DNA of 64,000 bases, taken from assembly GCA_963556495.2 (NCBI GenBank), contig OY747705.1:7496501-7560500 (forward strand), given 5' to 3'. Numbering within the stretch: the stretch's first letter is position 1; every line of letters begins with the position of its first letter. Shown here piece by piece: positions 1-10,915 of the stretch. Source of the DNA: Valencia hispanica. Its lineage: Eukaryota; Chordata; Actinopteri; Cyprinodontiformes; Valenciidae. A program made the position numbers and the translations under genes. A model generated the notes under the pieces. It saw only the letters and a program-made list of their open reading frames with translations. It made no database searches and was not told where the DNA came from.

Positions 1-379
1 CTGCCGTAGTTGTGAGGGATAGGGGAGCTCTGCAGGGGCGAGGCACTTGGCTGAGTACGTAAGGTTGGAGGAGGAGATGGGTGAAAAGGCGGGGATAGGT
101 GGGAGCAGGCGTTTCAGCAACCCCGAGAACTACCAGCAGAGACTCAAAGATTACTCTAACATGAATGAATGGGTCAGAGCAACACTTCAGGCATGTTTTA
201 ATGAGGGAAAGACAGGTTCTCAGGATATTAAGCTATAAAGTCCATTTTGCATAATACCCCCCTTTAACAGTTTTATCTTCAATGCTTCTTAATCTTCTGA
301 AGCAGTTTGGCCCACTATGGTGGTTTAAATATGATATATTAATACAATTGACATTTATCTTAATTACATATATGTTGGT

Positions 380-992
380 GAGATTACTAATGAGTTAACT
401 GACAGGACGGTACCCGCAATTAAAAAAAAGTGGTCGGACCTCAAAGTCGAGGCAAAAAAAAAACTTGCCTCCCACCGCCAGAGTGGGTCTGCTACTGGAG
501 AGGGTAGGTGTACACCCGAGCTGACACCACTGGACAGGAGGATGGCAAGTATCATGGGAAAATCAAGCGTGTACGGTATTGTGTCAGAGAAGGAGGGCGA
601 CACCGACCTGGCAGAAACGACAGATGAACCCGGTTAAGCACCTTTTGTATATATTTTATCACGTGGCTACGTTAACAAATTTGTGTATATTTTAAGGAGA
701 CATATGCCGTGTCTTTTCAGCTCTTCCACAGTCGGTAGGTGGCGAGGATGAGGAGGCTGAGGAAGATGAGGTTGCCCAGCGTCCGGCTGCTCCCAGCACC
801 AGTGCTGCCGGTGCCCGTGGTGCATCCAGCAGTGGTCGGGTTCTGACTGAAGCTGTGATGCAGACACAGAGAGACACCATCAGCGCCATCAATTCTGTGA
901 CAAATGAGTTAAATGAAATAAAGAGTGTGCTGTGCGACATAGTGACAGCCATTGGTACCTTAAATGATACAATAAAAAATTTTAATAAATGA
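380..992 (+). CDS. Harbinger Myb/SANT-like DNA-binding protein, two exons, N-terminus missing
   Basis: Exon 380-632 reads from EITNELTDRTVPAIKKKWSD through KVEAKKKLASHRQSG to EKEGDTDLAETTDEP. The KKKWSDLK block is the third helix region of the Myb/SANT-like domain found in Harbinger accessory proteins and in NAIF1/MSANTD proteins. A GTTAAG donor at 633 and a TTTTCAG acceptor ending at 720 join phase 1 to exon 721-992. That exon gives an acidic stretch (GGEDEEAEEDE), an Ala/Ser/Pro linker and a C-terminal amphipathic helix rich in I/N/V heptads, ending at TGA 990-992. The family protein helps the transposase bind DNA and enter the nucleus. Helices 1 and 2 of the domain are not visible upstream of 380, so the 5' exon is lost, unrecognised or before the window. 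Confidence 0.75.
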
Positions 993-1009
993 AACTTGTC
1001 ATTGTTATC

Positions 1010-2143
1010 TCAAATTACATCCTGGCGGATCCTTGCTCCCTGGGTGAAGGCTTCCTGTCGAGGAGGAGGCGGCTGTGGGTCGGGGTTCTCATGCTGGGGA
1101 GGGGGTAGGCCAGGAGGGAGGGGAATTCCAATTCTCAGTGCCATGTTATGAAGAATTCCACATGCCCTCACGATCTTGAAGACCTTTGTAGGGCGGTATA
1201 ATAGTCTGCCACCCGAGGCATCCAATGACCGCCACCTACATTTTAACAGGCCTATGGCACGCTCCACGACTGAGCGAGCACGCGTGTGACAGGAGTTGTA
1301 GCGCATTTCCTCTGCTGTCTGTGGGTCTGGGAACGGGATCAGAAGCCAGCTCCTGAAAGGGTAGCCACTATCACCTGCAAGTGATAACACGTTTAATTCA
1401 GGCGTCAACAACCAGCATTTCTAATGACGGTGAGGACTTACCGAGCAGCCAGCCATCACCCACAGCGCCTGCCTGCAGTCTGTTCCCTACACTGCTCTGT
1501 GTCAAGATAAAGGAGTCGTGTGTTGACCCAGGCCATCGTGCCACCATATTAGTGATCATCATGTGTTAATCACATATGATTTGCACATTAATACTGTGTA
1601 CATGTTTCCGATTGACGAAAGCAAATTCATCCTCGGACGGGGCCCTTATAGCAATATGGGTGCAGTCAATTGCGCCGATTATGTTTGGGAAACCGGACAT
1701 TGCTGCAAACTGCATCTTAATTTCGGCCTGCTCCCCCACAGTATATGGAAACGTGATGTATCGCCTGCTCATTTGAATGATCCCATCCAAGACTGCAGGC
1801 ATTATTGCGCTCAGGGACGGCTGTGATATCCCAGACCTAGTAAATAAATATAACATATTTGAAGGCATTATTTCCAAAAAGGGACTTTGGGCAGAATAGT
1901 AAGAATCATGTCACTCAGACACATACCTGTCGGCTAATTACCGCTGGTAACAATCAGTTGCAAGAAACCCCAAAGTGGTGAGCACCTGCAGCTGGACCGG
2001 AATGGTACGGTTCCGCCTGGACGGTCTCTCCAAACCGGGCCCAATTCAGCACAGAGATCCAAAAGCACAGCTCTAGGGAATCTGAATCTGCTTATTAGCC
2101 AGTCATCATCATGGGCAAGGAGGTCCGCATGATCCCTGAACAC
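1010..2143 (-). pseudogene. HARBI1-like DDE transposase, three exons, broken
   Basis: Read on -, exon 1 (2143-1927) holds the N-terminus (RFRFPRAVLLDLCAEL). Exon 2 (1836-1442) holds SGISQPSLSA, the first catalytic Asp in GAIDCTHIAI, and the second in ARWPGSTHDSFIL. Exon 3 (1374-1010) holds DSGYPFRSWLL, the catalytic Glu in RSVVERAIGLL, and ACGILHNMAL. Introns are GTATGT...TACTAG (1926-1837) and GTAAGT...TTGCAG (1441-1375), and the second joins GWLLG to DSGYP in frame. Two lesions disable exon 1: a frameshift around the GGGCCCGG run near 2040, and a TAA where family members have Glu just before the LADRSGISQ block. All three catalytic acids remain. The family cuts and pastes Harbinger DNA as a DDE nuclease. 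Confidence 0.88.
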
Positions 2144-2752
2144 GCGTTCTCTCCTTATCCTTCAATTTGCAAAATCTTCTAGCAACGCCAGTGCATCCAG
2201 CTCAAATATTACGCTTGAAAGTAGTTGGGGTATTTCTATTGGCAGCAATAAGACTGATTGCTTCCTTCCTTGGCACAATGAACGTGCCAATCAATGATAT
2301 ATGGTACAGATGATTCAATTTATTAATTGGCATACAGTCCCGGCCCTTTTATCTGAGTTTAAGGTTTTGAGATAAATTTTATGTATTTATTTTAATATTG
2401 AAAAATGTTTTTAAAAGAGCTATAGCTCACTGCAAAGCTACAATATAGATATCATTGCTGTTTTGGATGTTTATAATAACATGAACCCATAATTAATGGT
2501 TGGTGTGAGGTGAAATGATATGTGTGAGAGGAGTAATATGCAGTCTGGCTGCAGTTCACCACCTCACCAAATGCGTCGTCAATTCCCCTCGTCTCCAAAA
2601 TGTCCGTACGCACGGGTCAGAGTTGGCGTACAGGTGCGCACATTTTCCCGTCAAGTCTGTTTTTTATAAATCACAACTTTTGCTTTGAAAGTGGCGTACG
2701 CCAGTTTCAGGCCCCATTTTGTGCTTACGCAACGTTTATAAATGAGACCCCT

Positions 2753-4085
2753 GGGCTTGGATTGAAGAGTTTTGGAAGTGAGGCTAAGTTAGTTTTAAAC
2801 TAATTATGATTTACAATGCAAAGCAGAAGTGAAGACAAAACATTATTTGGAGGAAGTAATATTCCATTAAATGATTTGCTGAATTAGAAATCAATAACCT
2901 TTTGGAAAACTGATTTGATTTTATGGATCAATCACCACAGTGATTTATTTAATTTTAGTATTTTGGCATACTAAGAAGGCAGCTTTAAAATGACTTATAG
3001 GACTAGTTTTTGGTGTTTAAACTATCTGTTTTAAAGTCGATCTTTATTTTGAATACCGAAAAAAGCAATCCTAATTATTTATGAGTGCCAGAAGCCTGTT
3101 GTGGCAGACCTCGCTAAAAGATAAATAATATCTATCAACACTAGCGCTCAATGCTATTTTTAGCATGTAGCGCAGGCTAATGGAAACACATTGCATAGCT
3201 CAGCGAACCATAGACCAAAGAAAAACTTCAGTAAAATGGGGAAACTCGTGTTGCATGATTAAAATTACTTTGTTAATAAACTATGAAAAACACCTTTACC
3301 ACAGGAAAACCGCCTGTTTGTACCCAAATAATTGAAGAAGGAAATCTTTCAAATGCAGCAGAAACACAGTGAAAGAGACAATCAAACAATTTTTTAATTG
3401 TTTATCCTAAGCTAATTTATCTCTGCCCAGACACAACCTTACTTGACCGATTCTTAGGTCACCGTAAAAGGGTAAATCTGTTGTCTGGGGGAAAGTCAGC
3501 ATTAAGAGGGAAAGCTGCGCGGGGGTGTGGCTTGCACTGGTTGCAGCTAGCTGCTAGGCCTCGTGGATGTGTGGGTAGTGGCAGTAGCGGCTGGCCCATG
3601 TTAGCTCGGAACGTCGGGTTGTCCTCTCAGCTCGTATCAGCAGCTTCAGCAAAGCAGCTTTCTTCTCCCACAACAGGACGACGGGGCATCTGCAAAAGAG
3701 AGGATGTCTCTCTTTGGTGGAATCTAAAATTCAAAGATTCCTTCTACAGACTTTTGAACAAGTCAGGTTCAAAATGTTTTCCATCGGGCGGAATACAGTT
3801 ACCTGATCCACGATCAGCAGACTGTACATATATTCCGAATCCAAGGTTGCTCCAACCCTCGCCAGCGAAGGATGGATGTTGCGAGTTGATATCCCACCGA
3901 TGTGGATCTGATGATGACCCACGGAGAAAGAGGTCAAAGTCAGGGTGGAGCATAGGCTACATAGAGGTGATGATGTCCCACATTCACAGATTGATATTCC
4001 TCCTCTTTCTGTTGAACCTGAAGTTGGGTTAATGCAATCCATCTGTCTAGTCCAGTTTCATGGCATGGTTGCCCAACATTGGGTA
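2753..4085. other. No recognisable gene
   Basis: AT-rich to about 3480, then GC-richer. A 183-codon open frame at 3481-4032 (+) begins with TTG, has no recognised domain and shows no splice or repeat support, so I do not call it a gene. Confidence 0.4.
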
Positions 4086-4262
4086 AGGAGAGTCTGTGAA
4101 GAGCAATTGTCAAGTACTCCTACAGATACTTATTTGAATTTAGGACTGGACATTGACCAGGCCATAACACATGATAACACATGAATGCACTTTCATCTAA
4201 AGTTTTTCATTGCAGCTTGAGCTTTGTGTTCTGCAGCATTGTTATGCAAAAAATATGACTTT
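4086..4262 (-). mobile_element. Tc1-like transposase relic
   Basis: The segment GAGCAATTGTCAAGTACTCC ... ATTTAGGACTGGACATTGAC ... GGCCATAACACATGA follows the antisense strand of a common fish Tc1-like transposase at the same order and spacing as the copy at 22634-23626. It is short and degraded, with no open frame. Confidence 0.6.
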
Positions 4263-5500
4263 TTGCCATATTGTAGTCTAAGATGTTAAAATGTTGACTC
4301 CCTGGAGCAGAGTTGTGGCAAACTGCCAACAGGCCTTCCTATGGCTTCCTGTGAATTGTACTTGCTATGAAGTTGTACTTGACATGAAGCTAGATAGGTC
4401 AGACAATACAAAGTTAGTGAATCTGTTACCAATAATTTAATTTCATTAAATACGCAGCAAATCTTACAATAGAGAAACAGTGAAAGACAGTAAACTGAAT
4501 AATTGTGAATATATAATATTCTTTGAAAAATCAAGATGTGAAGGTGATGCAGCAGTGCAGTCCAATTTAGAGACATTCTCCAAAACACTTCATGAAAGAG
4601 CCAAAATTAGCTTCCATCCAGTACAAATTTTGACCATGGCTGCAATATACTGTCTTAAGAGATATCATTTTTTCCTTTGCCTAAAGACATTTTGTGGTAT
4701 CAAATCTAGAGTTCTCATGTTAAAAGCCCCCAAATGAGATTTTAGGATGTTTAGCTGAAATTGTGAGACATGAAAGAAAACATTTTTCTGTTCTAACAGA
4801 CATATATAAATAAATATGGTCTGTATTTACTTAGAGATAATGCTGCATTAGTTTTAATGTGTGTTTTGGGATATTGTTGACTACACTTGTGAAAATCCCC
4901 CACATTTAAATGTAGAGGATTTTCATATTTATCTGTACTTATCTATTGCACTGCTGGCTGTGCAATAGTCTCAATTTTGGCCATAATACCACGCCACATT
5001 CTCAGTCCACAAAACCTTCTGAGCTGAATATTACCCAAGTCTGCAGGCTGATTTCTTTGTGGCCAACCCAAAAATAACTAACAAATCTAGCGCTGAAAAA
5101 CAACTTATGTTATGCAAACAACACGTATGTTTTTATGATTTAACATTGTTAAAATGAGGGGGAAATAAGAATGCACAGGAATTTTTGTATCCTCCTGATG
5201 CTGGTATTTGCAGTGTTTTGTAATGGCTAGTGTCTATCACCAGCCAGCTAGAAAACCTTGGACCACTGAAGAAAATACAAACTGACTGATAATGAACAAA
5301 TGATTAGCTGATCAAATGGTCCATCAGAATGTATGCTGCTGTTTGAAATAAGGCTGAATTATTCAGAAAAGGAAGCTGCCTCCTCCAAAGTGGCCAACTC
5401 AGACTAGTGATAACAGAGAAAAAAGTTTGATTGGCAAATGTTTTCCTAATACAAATAACTGTAAGGCACAGAACTCTGGTAAAAATAAAATAAAAACAAA
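4263..5500. other. No recognisable feature
   Basis: AT-rich single-copy-looking sequence. Open frames here are short and have no recognisable domain. The next element starts at 5505. Confidence 0.4.
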
Positions 5501-5504
5501 TATA

Positions 5505-5789
5505 CACTCAACAAAAATATAAACGCAACACCTTTGTTTCTGCTCCCATTTTTCATGAGATGGACTTAAAGATCTAAAATTTATTCCAGATACACAATAT
5601 TACCATTTCTCTCAAACATTGTTCACAAATCAGTCTAAATGTGTGATAGTGAGCACTTCTGCTTTGCTGAGATAATCCATCCCACCTCACAGGTGTGCCA
5701 CATCAAGATGCTGATCTGACATCATGATTAGTGCACAGGTGTACCTTATACTGCCCACAATAAAAGGCCACCCTGGAATGTGCAGTTTT
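5505..5789 (+). repeat. Left terminal inverted repeat of Tc1-like element
   Basis: Pairs with 6851-7135. It runs from the CACTCAACA terminus to GGAATGTGCAGTTTT, just before the transposase start at 5803. The length is equal on both sides (285 bp). Confidence 0.95.
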
Positions 5790-5802
5790 GTCTCACAGCT
5801 AA

Positions 5803-6816
5803 ATGCCACAGATGCCACAAGCATTGAGGTAGCGTGCAATTGGCATGCTGACAGCAGGAATGTCAACCAGATCTGTTGCTCGTGCATTGAATGTTCATTT
5901 CTTCACCATTAGCCGTCTCCAAAGGCGTTTCAGAGAATATGGCAGTACATCCAACCGGCCTCACAACCGCAGACCACGTGTAACCACACCAGCCCTGGAT
6001 CTCCACATCCAGCAAGTTCACCTCCAAGATCGTCTGAGACCAGCCACTCAGACAGCTGCTGAAACAATTGGTTTGCATAACCAAACAATTTCTGCACAAA
6101 CTGTCAGAAACCGTCTCAGGGAAGCTCAACTGCATGCTCGTCGTCCTCATCGGGGTCTTGACCTGACTCCAGCTTGTCGCCGTAACAGACTCAAGTGGGC
6201 AAATGCTCACATTTGATGGCGTCTGGCACGTTGGAGAAGTGTTCTCTTCACGGATGAATCTCGGTTTACATTGTTCAGGGCAGATGGCAGACAGTGTGTG
6301 TGGCGTCGTGTGGGTGAGCGCTTTGCTGATGTCAATGTTGTGGATCGAGTGGCCCATGGTGGTGGTGGGGTTATGGTATGGGCAGGCATCTGTTATGGAC
6401 GAAGAACACAGGTGCATTTTATTGATGGGATTTTGAATGCACAGAGATACCGTGATGAGATCCTGAGGCCCATTGTTGTGCCATACATCCATGAACATCA
6501 CTTCATGTTTCAGCAAGATAATGCACGGCCCCATGTTGCAAGGATCTGTACACAATTCCTGGAAGCTGAAAATGTCCCAGTTCTTGCATGGCCAGCATAC
6601 TCACCGGACATGTCACCCATTGAGCATGTTTGGGATGTGCTTGACCGGCGTATACGACAGCGTGTACCAGTTCCCACTAATATCCAACAACTTCGCACAG
6701 CCATTGAAGAGGAGTGGACCAACATTCCACAGGCCACAATTGACAATCTGATAAACTCTATGCGAAGAAGATGTGTTCCACTGCATGAAGCAAATGGTGG
6801 TCACACCAGATACTGA
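5803..6816 (+). pseudogene. Tc1-like transposase with two in-frame stops
   Basis: One frame from ATG 5803 to TGA 6814-6816 spans 337 codons, the normal length for Tc1 transposases. The N-terminal part is a paired-like helix-turn-helix (MLTAGMSTRSVARALNVHF, then ISRLQRRFREYG). The catalytic domain has all three acids: D in FTDESRF, D in FQQDNARPH, and E in SPDMSPIEHVW with 34 residues between the last two (DD34E). Two nonsense codons interrupt it: TAG at 5830-5832 (codon 10) and TGA at 6214-6216 (codon 138, where CGA/Arg is expected, a CpG-type decay). No frameshift is seen. The family excises and reinserts the element at TA dinucleotides. Confidence 0.95.
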
Positions 6817-6850
6817 CCGGTTCTGAGTCCCCAGACCCCCAATAAAGCAA

Positions 6851-7135
6851 AAAACTGCACATTCCAGGGTGGCCTTTTATTGTGGGCAGTATAAGGTACA
6901 CCTGTGCACTAATCATGATGTCAGATCAGCATCTTGATGTGGCACACCTGTGAGGTGGGATGGATTATCTCAGCAAAGCAGAAGTGCTCACTATCACACA
7001 TTTAGACTGATTTGTGAACAATGTTTGAGAGAAATGGTAATATTGTGTATCTGGAATGAATTTTAGATCTTTAAGTCCATCTCATGAAAAATGGGAGCAG
7101 AAACAAAGGTGTTGCGTTTATATTTTTGTTGAGTG
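6851..7135 (-). repeat. Right terminal inverted repeat of Tc1-like element
   Basis: Inverse of 5505-5789. It begins just after an AATAAA at 6839-6844, the likely poly(A) signal of the transposase transcript. Confidence 0.95.
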
Positions 7136-7439
7136 TATATTACAGTAACTTACTTCTGATCATTTTGATTTATTTTAAATAAGTTGTCACATAAAGGTAT
7201 CATTTTTTTAATGTATTGGTGGTAAACCCCTTGAGAGCTCACCACTGGTGCCTGGTAGAGTCTGGTCCCTCATTTTGCTGCCAAAACAGTTAGAGGAAAG
7301 CAAAAAGCAGTGGTAAGGATTTAAGCAAATATCAAATTTGGTTCAAAAAACTGTGTGACATGAAGCTAGATAGGTCTACTGTCTGTTTTTTGACATCACC
7401 AGTTTATCCAACTAGAGACCTCTGTGAGAACTGTCAGGA

Positions 7440-8935
7440 AACGTCAGCCCTGAAGTGGCTGCAGGTTTTTTTTTAGAAGTTTTTCAAAAGTTTCCTCCTA
7501 CTCTCTTACCTGCCCCATGTGATTTTATGGTCAGTGATTTTAACAGAGGGCTTCAGTCCGCTCTGGACCTGCTGGCTCCACTTAAAGTTAAATGCTCGCA
7601 CTCAGAACCTGCAGCGCCATGGAGAAATGACGATCTTAAAAACTAAAGAGAGATTAGATTAAACTACGATGCTCAGAGGGTGACAGTGTTGGTTCTACTG
7701 GATCTAAGCGCTGCCTTCGATACAGTAGACCACACTATCCTTTTAACCTGTTTAAAACACATTGGCCTCTCTGGTGCTGTTCACAAATAGTTCACATCCT
7801 ATCTCTCATACTTGACTTTTATGATTAAGTCTAGATACCTGCTCCTCTGAGGTCCACAGGATTACATGTGGTGTACCCCAGAGTTCAATTTTAGGCCCAG
7901 TGCTTTTTAACCTTTATATGCTCCCTCTTGGCAGCGTCATCAGAAGACATGGAATTAACTTTCACAATTATGCTGATGATACACAGTTGTACATATCCAT
8001 GTCTCCTGATGACACGCGGCCAATGGATGCACTTTTTAACTGCATTTTTTACATCAAATCCTGGATGGCAGAAAACTTTCTCCAACTCAACCAGAACAAA
8101 ACTGAAGTTTTAGTCATCAACCCTGAGGCTCAGAGAGAGAAAGTTTTACCAAAATTTCAATCACTGTCTCTTAATCCTTCTTTACAAGTGAAGAACCTGG
8201 GCGTGATTTTTGACTCTGAGCTGACTTTTATTCCTCACATTAAAAATATTACTAAAACAGGTTTTTAACATCTAAAGAACATCGCCAGAGTCCGCCCTAT
8301 TCTCTCTTGGGCCAACATGGAGACTCTGATGCATGCTTTTATCTCCAGTAGAATTGATTACTGTAATGCCCTGCTTTCTGGTCTTCCCAAAAAGAGTATA
8401 TCAGGTTTACAACTCCAACAAAATTCAGCAGCACGTGTCCTGACGAAGACCAGGAGAAGGGAGCACATTACACCTGTCCTAAATTCATTGCATTGGCTCC
8501 CTGTACGTTTTAGGTTATTTTAATGGGTTTTTTTTAGATGGTCTTGGGCCTTCTTATCTTTCAGAATTGCTTTTACCATATGAACTTTCGCGGTCTCTGC
8601 GCTCCTCTGGCAGCCGTCTCCTTGTCGTCCCTAAAGTCAGGACACACACTCATGGTGAGGAGTCTTTTCAGTTTTATGGCCCTCACCTCTGGAACAGGCT
8701 GCCTGAAGACCTCAGGGCCGCAGAGAATGTTCATGTTTTTGAGAGCAGGCTCAAGACTCACCTTTTTAGGCAAGCTTTTAATTAATTGATTATTATTTAT
8801 TGCCTGCCTGTTTACTTTTCATGTTTTACTTGCTTTTATTGATCAGTGTTTTACTACTTGGTCTTGTATTTATCCCGTTAATTTTATTTATTGATTTATT
8901 GATTTGTTTATTTATTTATTTATTTATTTATTTGT

Positions 8936-8974
<39 letters not shown>

Positions 8975-9535
8975 TTTGTTTATTTATTTATTTATTTATT
9001 TATCTACCAATCTATTTATTTGTTTACTTGTGTATTTTAACATGTTATCCTGTTGTTTTACACAGATAATAAAACATAGACACATCGTTCCAGTGTTTCC
9101 TCTGTGGGAGTCCTCTGCCTCAGGAGTGGTGGTCAGCTGTGGCTGCCTGGATGCTCTCCAGGTGGTGCTTGGGTGGAGGTCAGGGTTCCGGCCTCCCCCC
9201 TCTAGATGCCCTGGGTTAGTGCCTCGGCTGCTGCTGTTGATCTGCTGCTGCCGGTGCAGACGGCTCCCTTGATGGCCTTTCCTTACCTAACCTGGCTAAT
9301 CTGTACTCGGCCCACTGTCCATTTTGTTTATTTTAATGTCATTTTAATACTGCTCCTGACTGTGTCCGTACATGGGGATAGGATTGGGGGGAGGGGGGTA
9401 TAAATGTGTCAATGCTTAAATTTGTTGGAGGGGTGACATATGTGGGGTAATTTTTATTCTGAAAAGCACTTTGAACTGCATTTCTTTGTATGAAATGTGC
9501 TTTATGAACGAAGTTCGACTGATTGATTGCAATGC
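7440..9535 (+). mobile_element. L2-type LINE, internally deleted
   Basis: Reverse-transcriptase pieces in order on +: [14 protein letters not shown] (about 7690), a GVPQ block (about 7873, decayed), VLFNLYMLPLGSVIRRHG with the catalytic [11 protein letters not shown] (about 7900-7995), WMAENFLQLNQNKTEVLV, and a C-terminal RIDYCNALLSGLPKKSISG ... RLPEDLRAAENVHVF ... LKTHLFRQAF ending near 8785. The 3' untranslated part (9100-9535) ends in a GACTGATTGATTG tail, typical of fish L2/Maui LINEs. The frame is disrupted several times and the segment before 7690 is joined abnormally, so an internal deletion is likely. The same subfamily occurs at 31595-32340 and 59820-60245. Confidence 0.88.
8883..9003. 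repeat. (TTTA)n microsatellite
   Basis: About 30 copies of TTTA with a few TTGA/TTTG interruptions, lying in the 3' untranslated part of the L2 element. Confidence 0.95.
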
Positions 9536-9641
9536 ACCTTCCATCCAGGAAGCTCTCTCTCCATGCTCCACTGTCAAGCTGGGTTTCATACATAAACTCT
9601 AAAATATTTGTCACCGACTTGAAGAAATAAAAATAGTAAAA

Positions 9642-9999
9642 AAATATTTAAGTGACCAATCAAAACATGGTCTCTGCTCAAATGATTCCAAGATGGCAGC
9701 CCACAGAGAAGATTACATTTTAGAAGATGAACTCTGGAAAATTTGGCCAGACTACACCTGTTTATACGATGTCAGCTCATCAGATTTCAAGAACAGCTTC
9801 TTTGCAGCCATTACCATACCCATATTTTCCTAACCTTTAAACGACCGCTTTGATGCTTCGTCTACAAAATGAGAAGCAGCATTTACTCCAAATCCATCTC
9901 TGTCTCCGTTTCGTTCATTGTTTTAACGTGAAAACAAGTGGCTGCCATGTTGGAATCATGTGAGCGGAGAAATCGTTTTGATTGGTCACTTGAATATTT
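9642..9999 (+). mobile_element. Palindromic MITE with about 60-bp inverted repeats
   Basis: The left arm 9642-9702 and the right arm about 9939-9999 are inverse copies: both read AAATATT(T/C)AAGTGACC, then AATCAAAAC, a variable TCTC(T/C)GCTCA, ATGATTCCAA, and ATGGCAGCC. I count about seven mismatches over 60 bp. The interior starts with an open frame (9693-9833) similar to a MADF domain, so this is probably an internally deleted DNA transposon that kept the 5' part of a DNA-binding gene. Superfamily not determined; Harbinger-like is plausible because those elements carry MADF/Myb proteins. Confidence 0.8.
9693..9833 (+). CDS. 46-codon MADF-domain N-terminal fragment
   Basis: ATG 9693 to TAA 9831-9833. 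The protein begins MAAHREDYILEDELWKIWPD and continues YTCLYDVSSSDFKN. This matches the first half of the MADF (Myb/SANT-like) pattern: acidic lead, hydrophobic helix with Trp, then the L-Y-D-x-S-S-x-D-F-K turn. After FKN the frame runs into an unrelated hydrophobic tail and stops, so helices 2 and 3 are missing. The ATG and its AAGATGGC context sit inside the terminal inverted repeat. Expression is not shown. Confidence 0.55.
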   Translation: MAAHREDYILEDELWKIWPDYTCLYDVSSSDFKNSFFAAITIPIFS

Positions 10000-10544
10000 C
10001 CCCTCAGTACACAGCTCATGTAGAGCACACACAATGATTTTTCAACTCACAAGGCAAAAAATATCAAACCTGTTTGATCTTCACCTGAACGCCTCGTGAG
10101 GCGGAAAACTCACCGAAAACTAGCCGCACACAGCGAGCTATCTGCTTAGCAAACAGCCTCGAATGACTTTTTGCTCAGCAGATTGCTCTTGTGTGTGGCG
10201 GGCTTAAACATCTGCTCAATTAAAAAAGCTCAAATGTTAAAAAGGTATGGGTAGCTTAAAGATGCTAAAATACAATATGTTGATTTGGAATTGCCTTAAA
10301 TGGAAATATTCTTTTCAAAAGGTGAGGACTCCCCCCTGATCTCTTGGACTGCCATCAATTTCAGGTATTAATAAAATATCTTTCATCTCCAGAAGGAATT
10401 TGATGCAGTATAAGTATCTTTCATTTTCTATATATTTTCTTTTTAGTGCAGTAGGGTCTAAAGTATACCAGTAGCATGCTACCTGTAGTTTGCGGTATTA
10501 TTTCATGTGTTCTTCAAAATCATCATAGTTAATAAGGCAAGGCA
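10000..10544. other. No recognisable feature
   Basis: AT-rich flank between the palindromic MITE and an L2 fragment. No open frame with a recognised domain. Confidence 0.4.
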
Positions 10545-10915
10545 AGTTTAGTTGTATTCACCATGCCCCATTCCAAGCACTTTACAGCAACAACAACAAA
10601 ACAGATACATTCTGAAACATGAAACAAGAAACCAATCTTTGTTTATATGTCAGCTATAGTCAGCAATTATGTTTTCTGGCTTGATTTAAAGGGGTCAACA
10701 CTCTCTGCACATCTCCGGTTTTCAAGCAGTTCGTACCATTGCTGCAGAGAATAAAACCAGAATGCTGCTTGTAATGGTTTAATCCCTGCCATGGGAACAG
10801 AAGAGGACAAGATCTCTAATGACCTGAGGGGTCTAAGTGGTTCGTACCTGAACTGGAACTGTGAAATGTATTTAGGACCAAGAACATTAAGTCTTTCATT
10901 TACCATCACAAGATT
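10545..10915 (-). mobile_element. L2-type LINE 3' fragment
   Basis: The + strand begins GGCAAGGCAAG(T)TTAGTTGTATTC, the inverse of an L2 3' terminus, and the - strand encodes LGPKYISQFQFRYEPLRPLR, the C-terminal end of the LINE polyprotein. It belongs with the copies at 27405-28262 and 36785-38460. Confidence 0.7.

Larger units (their letters stand above)
1..2752. mobile_element. PIF/Harbinger DNA transposon, left end outside the window
   Basis: Two divergent-function genes typical of Harbinger elements share this block: a Myb/SANT-like DNA-binding protein on + and a HARBI1-like DDE transposase on -, with their 3' ends facing each other near 1000. The right terminus (about 2600-2752) reads inward from a GGGTCTCATTTATAAACG end, a terminus I recognise from many fish Harbinger elements, followed by GC-rich CGTACGC motifs. 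The matching left terminus is not in the window, so the element starts before position 1. Roughly 2150-2600 is non-coding interior. Both genes carry short GT-AG introns. The transposase is broken, so this copy is not autonomous. Confidence 0.85.
5505..7135 (+). mobile_element. Nearly intact Tc1-like transposon
   Basis: The 1,631-bp element begins CACTCAACAAAAATATAAAC and ends with the exact inverse, flanked by TA on both sides (5503-5504 and 7136-7137) within a TATA target. Inverted terminal repeats of 285 bp (5505-5789 and 6851-7135) are almost identical; I saw one mismatch in the part compared by eye. A single 337-codon transposase frame lies between them. The combination of TA target, long repeats and a DD34E transposase is diagnostic of the Tc1/mariner superfamily. 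Near-identity of the repeats indicates a recent insertion. Confidence 0.96.

Noticed and set aside
47..238. 63-codon + frame (NYQQRLKDYSNMNEWVRATL)
   Set aside because: No domain recognised, no splice link to the Myb-like exons, and it lies inside the Harbinger element. Possibly part of the element's 5' region but not supportable as a gene.
3481..4032. 183-codon + open frame, the longest single-exon frame not assigned to an element
   Set aside because: Starts with TTG, has no recognised domain, and its flank runs into Tc1 relic sequence. Composition looks like a chance frame in a GC-richer stretch.
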